A stretch of DNA of 64,000 nucleotides from positions 62,001 through 126,000 of the forward strand of contig CAKRSV010000003.1 of assembly GCA_934401915.1 (NCBI GenBank), read 5' to 3'. Made by a program: the position numbers and the translations under genes. Below the pieces are notes generated by a model. It did no database searches and was not told the origin of the DNA. It worked only from the letters and a program-made list of their open reading frames with translations. The DNA comes from an uncultured Lachnospiraceae bacterium. GTDB taxonomy: Bacteria; Bacillota; Clostridia; Lachnospirales; Lachnospiraceae. Positions 18,181-25,554 of this stretch are shown here, piece after piece (the stretch's first letter is position 1; each line of letters starts with the position of its first letter).

Positions 18181-18617
18181 TGGAAAAGATAAAAGAGTAC
18201 ACCTATGAAGAACTTGCGGTAGGGCACAGGGAGTCCTTTCAGGTAACGGTAACGGAACAGATGATGCAGCAGTTTTTGCAGATAACGGGAGATAGTAATC
18301 CCTTGCATCAGGATAAGGCGTATGCCCAGGGCAGACAGTATGCCGATAAGGTGGTTTATGGTATGCTTACCGCTTCGTTTTTTTCTACGCTGGCAGGCGT
18401 ATATCTTCCCGGCAAATACAGTCTCATTCACAGCGTGGAAAGCAAGTTCCTGCGTCCGGTATATGTAGGGGACGAACTGACAGTTTCCGGAACGGTACGG
18501 GAAAAGGAAGATGCTTACCGTATGTTACTTTTAAATCTTCTGATTACAAACCAGAAGGGGGAAAAAGTAACCAAGGGAACCATGCAGATCAAAGTATTGG
18601 ACGGGGAAACAGAGTAA
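18180..18617 (+). CDS. MaoC-like (R)-specific enoyl hydratase/dehydratase
   Basis: A single hot-dog-fold protein of 145 residues with the hydratase-2 signature TGDSNPLHQDKAYA, giving the catalytic pair Asp38 and His43, and YGMLTASFFSTL in place of the more usual HGM. Enzymes of this type add or remove water across the alpha-beta bond of acyl-CoA or acyl-ACP with R stereochemistry. Adjacent carrier and ketoreductase-like genes suggest it edits the carrier-bound acyl group. Its ATG shares a base with the carrier's TAA stop, so translation is probably coupled. The substrate is not known. Confidence 0.9.
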   Translation: MEKIKEYTYEELAVGHRESFQVTVTEQMMQQFLQITGDSNPLHQDKAYAQGRQYADKVVYGMLTASFFSTLAGVYLPGKYSLIHSVESKFLRPVYVGDELTVSGTVREKEDAYRMLLLNLLITNQKGEKVTKGTMQIKVLDGETE

Positions 18618-18641
18618 CAGACAGGAAAGTTGGAAAAAATA

Positions 18642-19388
18642 ATGGAGAAGGTAATCCTTGTAACCGGTGCCACCTCGGATTTGGGGATGGCATACATCCG
18701 GAAGAATATTGGTTTGTATGATAAGGTAATTGCACAGTATTGCCATGAAAATGAGCAGTTTGTGCGGCTGCTCCAGGAGACAAAGGAAATTTACGGGGAC
18801 AGAGTGATGCCGGTGCGGGCTGACTTTTCCGAAATGCAGTCGGTCAGAGAGCTGATAGACAGGATTCGGGAGACTGGCTATGTCCCGACCCATATTTTAC
18901 ATCTGGTTTCTCCGGCGGCTAAGAGTGTGAAGTTCCATAAGAGTGATGTGGACGAGTACAGACAGATGATGCAGGTGTCGGTTTACAGTATCATAGAGAT
19001 TCTGAAAGCCTTTTTGCCGGCGATGCAGAAGCAGAAGTTTGGAAGGATCGTATTTATGCTGTCTGCCTATGTCAAGATTCCGGATCCTAAGTATGCGGCA
19101 CCCTACGTAACGGCAAAATATGCTTTGCTTGGGTTGATGCGGGATATTGCCGCAGAGTATGCTTCCAAGGGAATTACGGTTAATGGAATTTCCCCCCAGA
19201 TGATAGAGACGAAGTTCTTAAAAGATGTGCCGGAGCTGATCCTGGAAAGCAAGCGGCAGGCAGGACCTTTACAAAGACTGCTGCAAAAGGAAGATATTCT
19301 TCCGGTGATGGAGTTACTTTTAGCAGATGGGGCAGCCGCTATAACAGGGGAAAATCTAGGCATTACCGGAGGAAATTACAGCTTATGA
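18642..19388 (+). CDS. SDR family oxidoreductase (FabG-like ketoacyl reductase)
   Basis: A classical short-chain dehydrogenase of 248 residues. It has the cofactor loop LVTGATSDLGMAY, a serine-bearing strand MLSAYVKI, the catalytic Tyr155 and Lys159 in APYVTAKYALLG, and the VNGISPQMIET segment that follows in FabG-like proteins. A TTG at 18630 behind AGGAAAG is an alternative start that adds four residues. With the carrier and MaoC hydratase it would form a short beta-keto/beta-hydroxy/enoyl editing set, although no ketosynthase is present. Acting on a sugar rather than an acyl group is the main alternative. The stop overlaps the next start as ATGA. Confidence 0.88.
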   Translation: MEKVILVTGATSDLGMAYIRKNIGLYDKVIAQYCHENEQFVRLLQETKEIYGDRVMPVRADFSEMQSVRELIDRIRETGYVPTHILHLVSPAAKSVKFHKSDVDEYRQMMQVSVYSIIEILKAFLPAMQKQKFGRIVFMLSAYVKIPDPKYAAPYVTAKYALLGLMRDIAAEYASKGITVNGISPQMIETKFLKDVPELILESKRQAGPLQRLLQKEDILPVMELLLADGAAAITGENLGITGGNYSL

Positions 19389-20506
19389 AGCGCAAGATAG
19401 CTTTTCATTTAAATTGCCTGGAGCAGGGCGGCGCAGAGAGAGTGGTCACCAATCTGGCAAATCAGTTTGCGGCAAACGGCTATGAGGTGCTGATCGCCAC
19501 AGAGTGGTATGGAGAGAATGAATTTCAGACGGATGAACGGGTAAGACGGGTTCACGTAGGTTTGAGGGAGGGCGATGAGAAGAAGCATCGCCTGATTCAG
19601 TTTCATCTGCGGGTAAAATATCTGCGGGAATTTTTAAAGACGGAGAAACCGGACATCCTGATTCCTTTTGCGAGAAAGGCGTTGTACCGGGGATTGATGG
19701 CAGCTTATTTTATCAAAGTGCCGGTACTGATATCGGTCCGGACAGACCCGGCGGGGCATTATGAGGAACGGTCTGATAAGATTCAGATTCCGATTCTGTT
19801 TCCCAGGGCAGATGGCTGTGTGTTCCAGACCAAGGGACAGAAGGCATTCTTTGCACCCAGGTTACAGGATAATTCCCGGATTATTTTAAATCCGATTAAC
19901 CCGAAATATATAGGCGTACCGGAGCCGGTTAAGAGACGGAAAGCAGTGGTACAGTCTGGCAGGCTGGTGGACTTCAAGAATCAGCCGATGCTGATCCGGG
20001 CATTTATCGAAGTGCACAGGAAGCATCCGGATTATACCCTGGAAATATATGGAGGAGATTCTTTTGATGGAACGAAGGAGATTCTGGAACAGATCATCGC
20101 AGAGAACCAGGCAGGCGGTTATGTGCATCTGATGGGGGCCAGTGACCGGCTGGAACAGGAACTGACAGATGCTTCTGTCTATGCGTTTTCTTCTGACTGG
20201 GAGGGACTTCCCAATGCGCTGATGGAGGCGATGGCACTGGGACTGCCCATTGTGGCAACGGATTGTCCCTGCGGGGGACCGGCAACCATCATGACGAATG
20301 AGGTGGATGGTCTTTTAATCCCCATCAAGAACCAGAAGGCATTAGAGGAAGGAATCAACCGGCTGATCGAGGACAGGGAGCTTGCCGAAAGACTGGGAAA
20401 AGAGGCACGGCATATTGCCGAAAAGGCAAATGGCGAAGCGGTATTTAGACAGTGGCAGGAATATATCGAAGAACTGTGCGAGGCTTACGACAGAAAGCGG
20501 AAGTAG
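19385..20506 (+). CDS. Glycosyltransferase family 4
   Basis: A GT-B glycosyltransferase of 373 residues. The N-terminus FHLNCLEQGGAERVVTNLA is the GT4 acceptor-domain glycine loop; the C-terminal domain has VQSGRLVDFKNQPMLI, LEIYGGDSFDGTKE and SDWEGLPNALMEAMALG (E-x7-E), followed by CPCGGPATI. This donor-site arrangement is like that of UDP-GalNAc/GlcNAc-using GT4 enzymes of the GalNAc-alpha-1,4 type. It is coupled by ATGA overlap to the SDR gene and closes the acylation module, so it may add the sugar that is acylated, or be simply co-transferred with the module. GATC sites become more common in this gene than in the rest of the block. Confidence 0.92.
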   Translation: MKRKIAFHLNCLEQGGAERVVTNLANQFAANGYEVLIATEWYGENEFQTDERVRRVHVGLREGDEKKHRLIQFHLRVKYLREFLKTEKPDILIPFARKALYRGLMAAYFIKVPVLISVRTDPAGHYEERSDKIQIPILFPRADGCVFQTKGQKAFFAPRLQDNSRIILNPINPKYIGVPEPVKRRKAVVQSGRLVDFKNQPMLIRAFIEVHRKHPDYTLEIYGGDSFDGTKEILEQIIAENQAGGYVHLMGASDRLEQELTDASVYAFSSDWEGLPNALMEAMALGLPIVATDCPCGGPATIMTNEVDGLLIPIKNQKALEEGINRLIEDRELAERLGKEARHIAEKANGEAVFRQWQEYIEELCEAYDRKRK

Positions 20507-20512
20507 GCGTGC

Positions 20513-20541
20513 TTGCCACAGGACGGGATAATAGGTATAAT
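20513..20541 (+). promoter_or_regulatory. Sigma-A promoter upstream of the deacetylase-asnB operon
   Basis: TTGCCA at 20513-20518 and a perfect TATAAT at 20536-20541 are separated by exactly 17 bp. The site lies in the short gap between the GT4 of the acylation module and the next gene, about 43 bp before the start codon at 20584, so transcription would start near 20548 and give a leader of about 35 nt. This is the best-placed promoter in the window and coincides with the end of the compositionally distinct block. Confidence 0.7.
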
Positions 20542-20583
20542 GGTAGCGATTGACAGTAAAACGATATACAGGAGAGAAGAGCC

Positions 20584-21342
20584 ATGTTTTCATTTGAAGA
20601 TTATAAAGAGATCCTGAGGATCATCAAGTCGACCGGGCGGGCCTGCGGCTATGCGGACGCGCTGGGGAAGGATCAGTTCATTATCATGCGTCATGATGTG
20701 GAATACAGTGTGGAGAGGGCGTACCAGCTTGCCAAGGTCGAGCAGAGTATGGATTTCATCTCCACGTTCTTTTTTCAGTGGACGAACAATTCCTACAATA
20801 TCCTTTCCAGAAGAAATATGGACATGATCAAGGATATGCACGAGAGAGGACAGCATATCGGACTTCATTTTGCCCTCAATGGCATGACAGACATGCAGCA
20901 GATCCGGCAGCAGATTCAGAAGGAAATGGATATTTTAAGCGAGATGTTCGGTTTCCGTATTACGGAGTTTTCCGTGCACAGACCGTCGAAAGACGTCCTG
21001 CGGGAAAATATCAAGCTGGACGGGATCCTGAACGCATATCAGGATGACTTTTTTACGTTTGCCGATAAGATCGACGAACAGACACCGCTGAAGGTCAAGT
21101 ATATGTCGGACGCAAACCATATCTGGCGTTACGGTTACCCGGACGAGGCAAATATTCTCGGGTACGACAAGGTGCAGATCCTGACGCATCCGTTTGCATG
21201 GTGCAAGAAGGGTTATGATAATTTTGACAATTACCGGTCGCTTTTGCAGGAAAAATATATTGAGCTGGTGGAATCCGTCGACAATGAGTGCAAGGATTTC
21301 GGGGAGTACAAGGACTATTTCCTGGCAAAGGACGTCAGATAG
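20584..21342 (+). CDS. Polysaccharide deacetylase (NodB-like) family protein
   Basis: A 252-residue protein of the NodB-homology type. It has IIMRHDVEYSVERA (His37-Asp38, the family's metal-binding/catalytic start), a GQHIGLHF histidine motif about 55 residues later, and SVHRPSKD. Enzymes of this group remove N- or O-acetyl groups from sugars, and this short intracellular form has no signal peptide, so it would act on a nucleotide- or lipid-linked intermediate inside the cell. The canonical Asp-Asp pair is Asp-Val here. AGGAG is 9 nt upstream of the ATG, and the good promoter at 20513 precedes it. The substrate is unknown. Confidence 0.78.
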   Translation: MFSFEDYKEILRIIKSTGRACGYADALGKDQFIIMRHDVEYSVERAYQLAKVEQSMDFISTFFFQWTNNSYNILSRRNMDMIKDMHERGQHIGLHFALNGMTDMQQIRQQIQKEMDILSEMFGFRITEFSVHRPSKDVLRENIKLDGILNAYQDDFFTFADKIDEQTPLKVKYMSDANHIWRYGYPDEANILGYDKVQILTHPFAWCKKGYDNFDNYRSLLQEKYIELVESVDNECKDFGEYKDYFLAKDVR

Positions 21343-21380
21343 CCTGCTTTTCCGGCAAAGAAGGTAAGAGGAGCGAAGGT

Positions 21381-21452
21381 ATGACGGGCAGGATCCGGGG
21401 CAAAGCCCGGGTATGGAGGAAATATGTGCGGAATATGCGGATTTGTGAGTAG
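21381..21452 (+). CDS. Possible short leader ORF overlapping asnB start
   Basis: A 23-codon reading frame with an ATG 1 nt after GAGGAGCGAAGGT. It ends with TAG inside the following asnB gene in another frame and encodes six arginines. Translation through it could couple ribosomes into asnB, whose own GGAGG lies within it. There is no independent evidence that it is expressed, and short frames of this size arise often by chance. Confidence 0.18.
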   Translation: MTGRIRGKARVWRKYVRNMRICE

Positions 21453-23331
21453 AAGAGGAATAACGGCCGAAGAACTGGGGCGGATGAACGATACCATGTA
21501 TCACAGAGGACCGAACGACAGCGGGGTGGAGATCTATCCGATGTCGGACGGCTATCAGGTGGGAATGGCGCAGCGGCGCCTTTCCATTATGGATCTGTCC
21601 GCGCTGGGGCATCAGCCGATGAGCTCTCCGGATCAGCGGATCACCGTTGTATTCAACGGGGAAATCTATAATTTTCAGGAGCTGAAGGAAGAGCTGCGCG
21701 AATATCCGTTTCAATCCAGCTGTGATACGGAAGTGATCCTGGCGGCGTATCTCAAGTGGGGGATCTCCTGTGTAGAGCATCTGAACGGTATGTTCGCGAT
21801 CGCACTGTATGACCGCAAGGACGAAACGATGTATCTGATCCGGGACCGTATCGGCAAGAAGCCGCTGTATTACTGGTTAAGCGGACAGGAGCTTGTGTTT
21901 GCCTCCGAACTGAAACCGATCATCTGCTGTCCTGGCTTTGAGGAGCAGATAGACCGCAGAGTCCTGTCACGCTATCTGTTCCAGCAGTACATCAATGCGC
22001 CGGAAAGCATCTATGAGAATGTGTACAAACTGGAACCGGGGGCAGTCCTGCGCTTTCATAAGGGCGAGGTGGAGAACTGGAAATACTGGGATATCCGAAA
22101 GGTCTATGCGCGGGAAATACAGAACCCTGTGAAAGATTATCAGGAGGCGAAGGAAGGTCTCAAGGAACTTCTGAGAAAGGCAGTTTCCGAGCGGATGATC
22201 GCGGATGTGCCGCTGGGATCGTTTTTGAGCGGAGGATATGATTCCTCTCTGATCACAGCGATCGCACAGGAGCAGGCGCAGGAGCCGGTCAAGACCTTTT
22301 CCATCGGATTCCATGAAGAAAAATACAACGAGGCGGGCTATGCGCGCGCCGTGGCGCAGTACCTTGGAACAAAGCACACGGAAATGTATATCGATGAGAA
22401 GGACATGTTCGACCTGGTGGAGAGCATCCCGAAATACTATGATGAACCGTTTGCCGACAGCTCCGAGATCGCGACGATGATGGTGTCGGCGCTGGCAAGA
22501 AAAGATGTGACGGTGGCGCTGTCCGGCGACGGAGGGGACGAGTTTTTCTGCGGCTACAATATTTATGAGCGGGTAGCGCAGGCACAGAAGCTGGATAAGC
22601 TTGGCGGACTGGTGCACGGCATTTGCAGCCTTCCGGGACTGAAACAGGCAGGGCTGGAGAACCGCCTTCCCTTTAAGGTGAGGATCGTGGCGGGAAACCG
22701 CAACCCGGAGTGCAAGACGCAGCTGGGATCGGACAACTATCTTGTGAAGGCGGCTAATATGGTGGGGACTCTCCCTGCGGGAAAAGAAGCGCTGCCGATC
22801 CGCTACCTTGTGGAGAGCGGTTATCCGGCTGACAACTGGCAGATCCGGAGGATGCTGGTGGATATGGACACCTATCTTCCGGGGGATATTCTCTGTAAGG
22901 TGGACCGTGCATCCATGAAGTATTCGCTTGAATCCAGATCTCCGATCCTGGATCAGAGGGTGATGGAATACTCGTTCCGTATCCCACACGAATTTAAGTA
23001 TGCCGGAGGCGACAAGAAGCATATTTTGAAGGATATTGCCTATGACTATATCCCGAAAGAACTTCTGGACCGCCCCAAGGTGGGCTTCGGCGTGCCGCTT
23101 GACAAGTGGCTGAGAGGACCGCTCCGTGAGAAACTGAGCGACTATTGCAGCGTAGATTATCTGAGAAGGCAGCAGGTGTTTGATCCGGTCTATACCTCAG
23201 AGCTTGTGTCAGGCTATCTGCGCACCGGGGACGCCGGACCGGCTACCGGGGCAAATTACTCGAAGATCGTATGGTCGTTCTTCGTATTCCAGCAATGGTA
23301 TGAGACATATGAAAGAAAAAATGCAGAATAG
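21424..23331 (+). CDS. asnB: Asparagine synthase (glutamine-hydrolysing)-type amidotransferase, copy 1
   Basis: A full-length class-II glutamine amidotransferase with a synthetase domain, 635 residues. Cys2 (MCGICG) is the glutaminase nucleophile, and the pyrophosphate-binding loop is SGGYDSS at residues 269-275, slightly different from the common SGGLDSS. ALSGDGGDEFFCGY follows. In glycan loci such proteins (for example WbpS) amidate the carboxyl of uronic acid residues; the TviB-type dehydrogenase at 3964 makes such a substrate likely. GGAGG precedes the ATG. The 3' end overlaps the next gene by 23 bp. An ordinary role in asparagine supply is the alternative. Confidence 0.92.
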   Translation: MCGICGFVSRRGITAEELGRMNDTMYHRGPNDSGVEIYPMSDGYQVGMAQRRLSIMDLSALGHQPMSSPDQRITVVFNGEIYNFQELKEELREYPFQSSCDTEVILAAYLKWGISCVEHLNGMFAIALYDRKDETMYLIRDRIGKKPLYYWLSGQELVFASELKPIICCPGFEEQIDRRVLSRYLFQQYINAPESIYENVYKLEPGAVLRFHKGEVENWKYWDIRKVYAREIQNPVKDYQEAKEGLKELLRKAVSERMIADVPLGSFLSGGYDSSLITAIAQEQAQEPVKTFSIGFHEEKYNEAGYARAVAQYLGTKHTEMYIDEKDMFDLVESIPKYYDEPFADSSEIATMMVSALARKDVTVALSGDGGDEFFCGYNIYERVAQAQKLDKLGGLVHGICSLPGLKQAGLENRLPFKVRIVAGNRNPECKTQLGSDNYLVKAANMVGTLPAGKEALPIRYLVESGYPADNWQIRRMLVDMDTYLPGDILCKVDRASMKYSLESRSPILDQRVMEYSFRIPHEFKYAGGDKKHILKDIAYDYIPKELLDRPKVGFGVPLDKWLRGPLREKLSDYCSVDYLRRQQVFDPVYTSELVSGYLRTGDAGPATGANYSKIVWSFFVFQQWYETYERKNAE

Positions 23332-25513
23332 AGAAGAGCAAAAAAAGCATATCGCATTTTATATCGGATCGCTCCACAAAGGCGGCGCGGAGAGAGTGTT
23401 TGTCAATCTTGCGGATTTTTTTCTGCATCAGGGCTGCCGCGTCACGCTGGTGACGCAATATTGTTATCCGGGAGAGGAATATGAGCTTCCCGAAGGCGCA
23501 GAGCGTGTGATCTCGGACATCACGCCGGAGGAAACGGGGAGGAGCCGGATCGGCAACTTTTTCCGTCGGCTGAGGAAGCTGCGGAGGATCTGGAAGCAGG
23601 AGCGCCCGGATCTGGTGTTGTCCTGCATTGGCAAGAACAATTTTATGGCGGTGGTGACAACGCTTTTTCTTCCCGCGAAGGCGGTAGTCTCTGTGGTGGG
23701 AGAAGCTGCCGAGGAGTATCCCGGAAAAGGGATGCGGTTTCTGGCAGATCTGCTGTTTCCGCTCGCAGACGGGATCGTACTGCAGACCGAGAGATCCCGG
23801 TATTTTTTTGGCAGAAAGGTACAGAAGAAGGCAGTTATTTTACCCAATTCATTAAATCCAGATTTTATAAAACCACGGTATGAGGGCGAGAGGGACAAGC
23901 AGATCGTCACGGTGGGACGGATGGACGACAATAAGAACCAGGCGATGCTGATCCGGGCGTTTGCCGCGCTGGCAGACAGGTATCCGGCGTATCGTCTGGT
24001 GATCTATGGAGATGGAGAGCGGAGATCTGAGCTGGAGGCGCTTGCGCAGGAGCTGGGCATCTGTGAGCGCGTGAGTATGCCGGGCGTGGTCCCGGATGTG
24101 GCAAAGAGGCTCGAGCGGGCTTCTCTTTTCACCCTGACCTCGTACTCGGAGGGCGTTTCCAACGCACTGATCGAGGCGCTTGCATCAGGGCTTGCCGTGA
24201 TCTCTACCGATGTGCCGAGCGGAGGGACAGTAGAGCTGATCCGCGATGGGGAGAACGGTCTGGTGATCCCGACAGGCGATCAGAAAGCGCTGGAGAACGC
24301 GATGGACAGGATCCTGGGAGATGAGGCGCTTGCGCAGCGGCTGGGGCGCGAGGCGGCGAAAATTCAGGAAAGACTGGCTCCGGACCGGGTGAATACCCTA
24401 TGGAGAGACTACTTTGAGAAGATCATCGAACGCAGGTCGCCGGGACGGGTGGCTTTTCAGATGGCAGCCTTTTGCCTGCTCTTTGTCCTGCTGTTGATCC
24501 CGGTGTCTTATATTGTGCGGACAAACGGGGATGTGAAGAACCGTTTCTCCGGTTTCTATGCGGAAAAGAATGATACGCTGGATGTTGTGATGATCGGTTC
24601 CAGTCCGGTATTTCCCTATTACAGTGCTCCGATGCTCTGGGGGGAGAGCGGGATCGCCATGTATCCTTTATCCTCCAACGTGCAGAGGCCGGAGGCGATG
24701 AAGTACCTGGTGCAGGAGGCGGAGAAATCGCAGTCTCCCTCGCTCTATATTTTTGAGATGCGTATGTACACCTTCGACAAAGAAGGGCTGACCGAGAACA
24801 TGGCCTACACCAGAGGGGTGACGGACAACCTGAAATACTCTGCGCAGAGAGTGCGCACGATCCGCGCGCTGGTGCCGGAGGATGATGAAGAGGGACGGCT
24901 CAGCTACTATTTTGATATTATGAAATACCACACGAACTGGAAGATGCTGCTGATCCCGGAAGAGTGGTCGAATTTTGCCTATCACAGGAAAAATCCGCTC
25001 AAGGGCTTCGAGGTGAAGGATGAAGTCGGGCCGATGGAGATGCCGGACTGTGGGATGGAAGAGGGAAAGTGCCCTCTGCCGGAAGGACAGGAGGAGACGC
25101 TGCGGGATCTGCTGGACTATCTGAAGGCGGAGGGAATGGATGCGCTGTTTCTTGTCTCGCCCTACGGAGTCAGCCGGCAGGAGCAGCAGATGTTCAACTA
25201 TATGGCAGATATCACGGCAGAGTACGGATATCCCTTTCTGAATCTGAACCGGGAATATGAGACACTTGGGATCGTATTCGAGGAGGACTTTGCAGATTAC
25301 GGAAGCCATACGAACGCGGTCGGGGCACAGAAGTGTACCCGCTTTCTGGAGAATTATCTGGAAGAGCAATATGCGTTCGAGGACAGGCGCGGACAGAGCG
25401 GATACCAGTCCTGGGACGAGGCATACCTTCTGTGGCAGGAGGAACTGGAGAGCGCCAGGAAGACGATCGCTGATCGCATTGCAAGGGAAGACTATGCCGA
25501 ACGGGAAGAGTAG
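23309..25513 (+). CDS. Fusion of GT4 glycosyltransferase with a membrane-anchored SGNH-like domain
   Basis: A 734-residue two-part protein. Residues about 12-370 form a complete GT4 with FYIGSLHKGGAERVFVNLA, TVGRMDDNKNQAM and TSYSEGVSNALIEALASG. A membrane helix follows (about 381-403, VAFQMAAFCLLFVLLLIPV), then about 330 residues expected outside the cell. That part has MIGSSPVFPYYS (Ser432 in the block-I position) and DYGSHTNAVGA (Asp663, His667, three residues apart rather than the usual two). The tail resembles the SGNH/DltD-type proteins of MBOAT systems, as at 15082. Start choice among ATGs at 23300, 23309 and 23321 is open; all overlap asnB. It sits between two asnB genes. Confidence 0.82.
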   Translation: MKEKMQNREEQKKHIAFYIGSLHKGGAERVFVNLADFFLHQGCRVTLVTQYCYPGEEYELPEGAERVISDITPEETGRSRIGNFFRRLRKLRRIWKQERPDLVLSCIGKNNFMAVVTTLFLPAKAVVSVVGEAAEEYPGKGMRFLADLLFPLADGIVLQTERSRYFFGRKVQKKAVILPNSLNPDFIKPRYEGERDKQIVTVGRMDDNKNQAMLIRAFAALADRYPAYRLVIYGDGERRSELEALAQELGICERVSMPGVVPDVAKRLERASLFTLTSYSEGVSNALIEALASGLAVISTDVPSGGTVELIRDGENGLVIPTGDQKALENAMDRILGDEALAQRLGREAAKIQERLAPDRVNTLWRDYFEKIIERRSPGRVAFQMAAFCLLFVLLLIPVSYIVRTNGDVKNRFSGFYAEKNDTLDVVMIGSSPVFPYYSAPMLWGESGIAMYPLSSNVQRPEAMKYLVQEAEKSQSPSLYIFEMRMYTFDKEGLTENMAYTRGVTDNLKYSAQRVRTIRALVPEDDEEGRLSYYFDIMKYHTNWKMLLIPEEWSNFAYHRKNPLKGFEVKDEVGPMEMPDCGMEEGKCPLPEGQEETLRDLLDYLKAEGMDALFLVSPYGVSRQEQQMFNYMADITAEYGYPFLNLNREYETLGIVFEEDFADYGSHTNAVGAQKCTRFLENYLEEQYAFEDRRGQSGYQSWDEAYLLWQEELESARKTIADRIAREDYAEREE

Positions 25514-25554
25514 AGCGCCGGCACAGACGGCGGAGGAGAAAGGAAGGAAACAGG

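Noticed and set aside
18367..18376. T-tracts inside genes (also near 28240 and 53090) as terminators
   Set aside because: They are inside coding regions (MaoC, GT2, acyltransferase) and have no preceding stable GC-rich stem.
25500..25554. A frameshifted or split gene between the GT4-SGNH fusion and the second asnB
   Set aside because: The fusion protein ends with a normal charged tail and stop at 25513, and asnB begins at Met-Cys with a ribosome site; nothing is missing.
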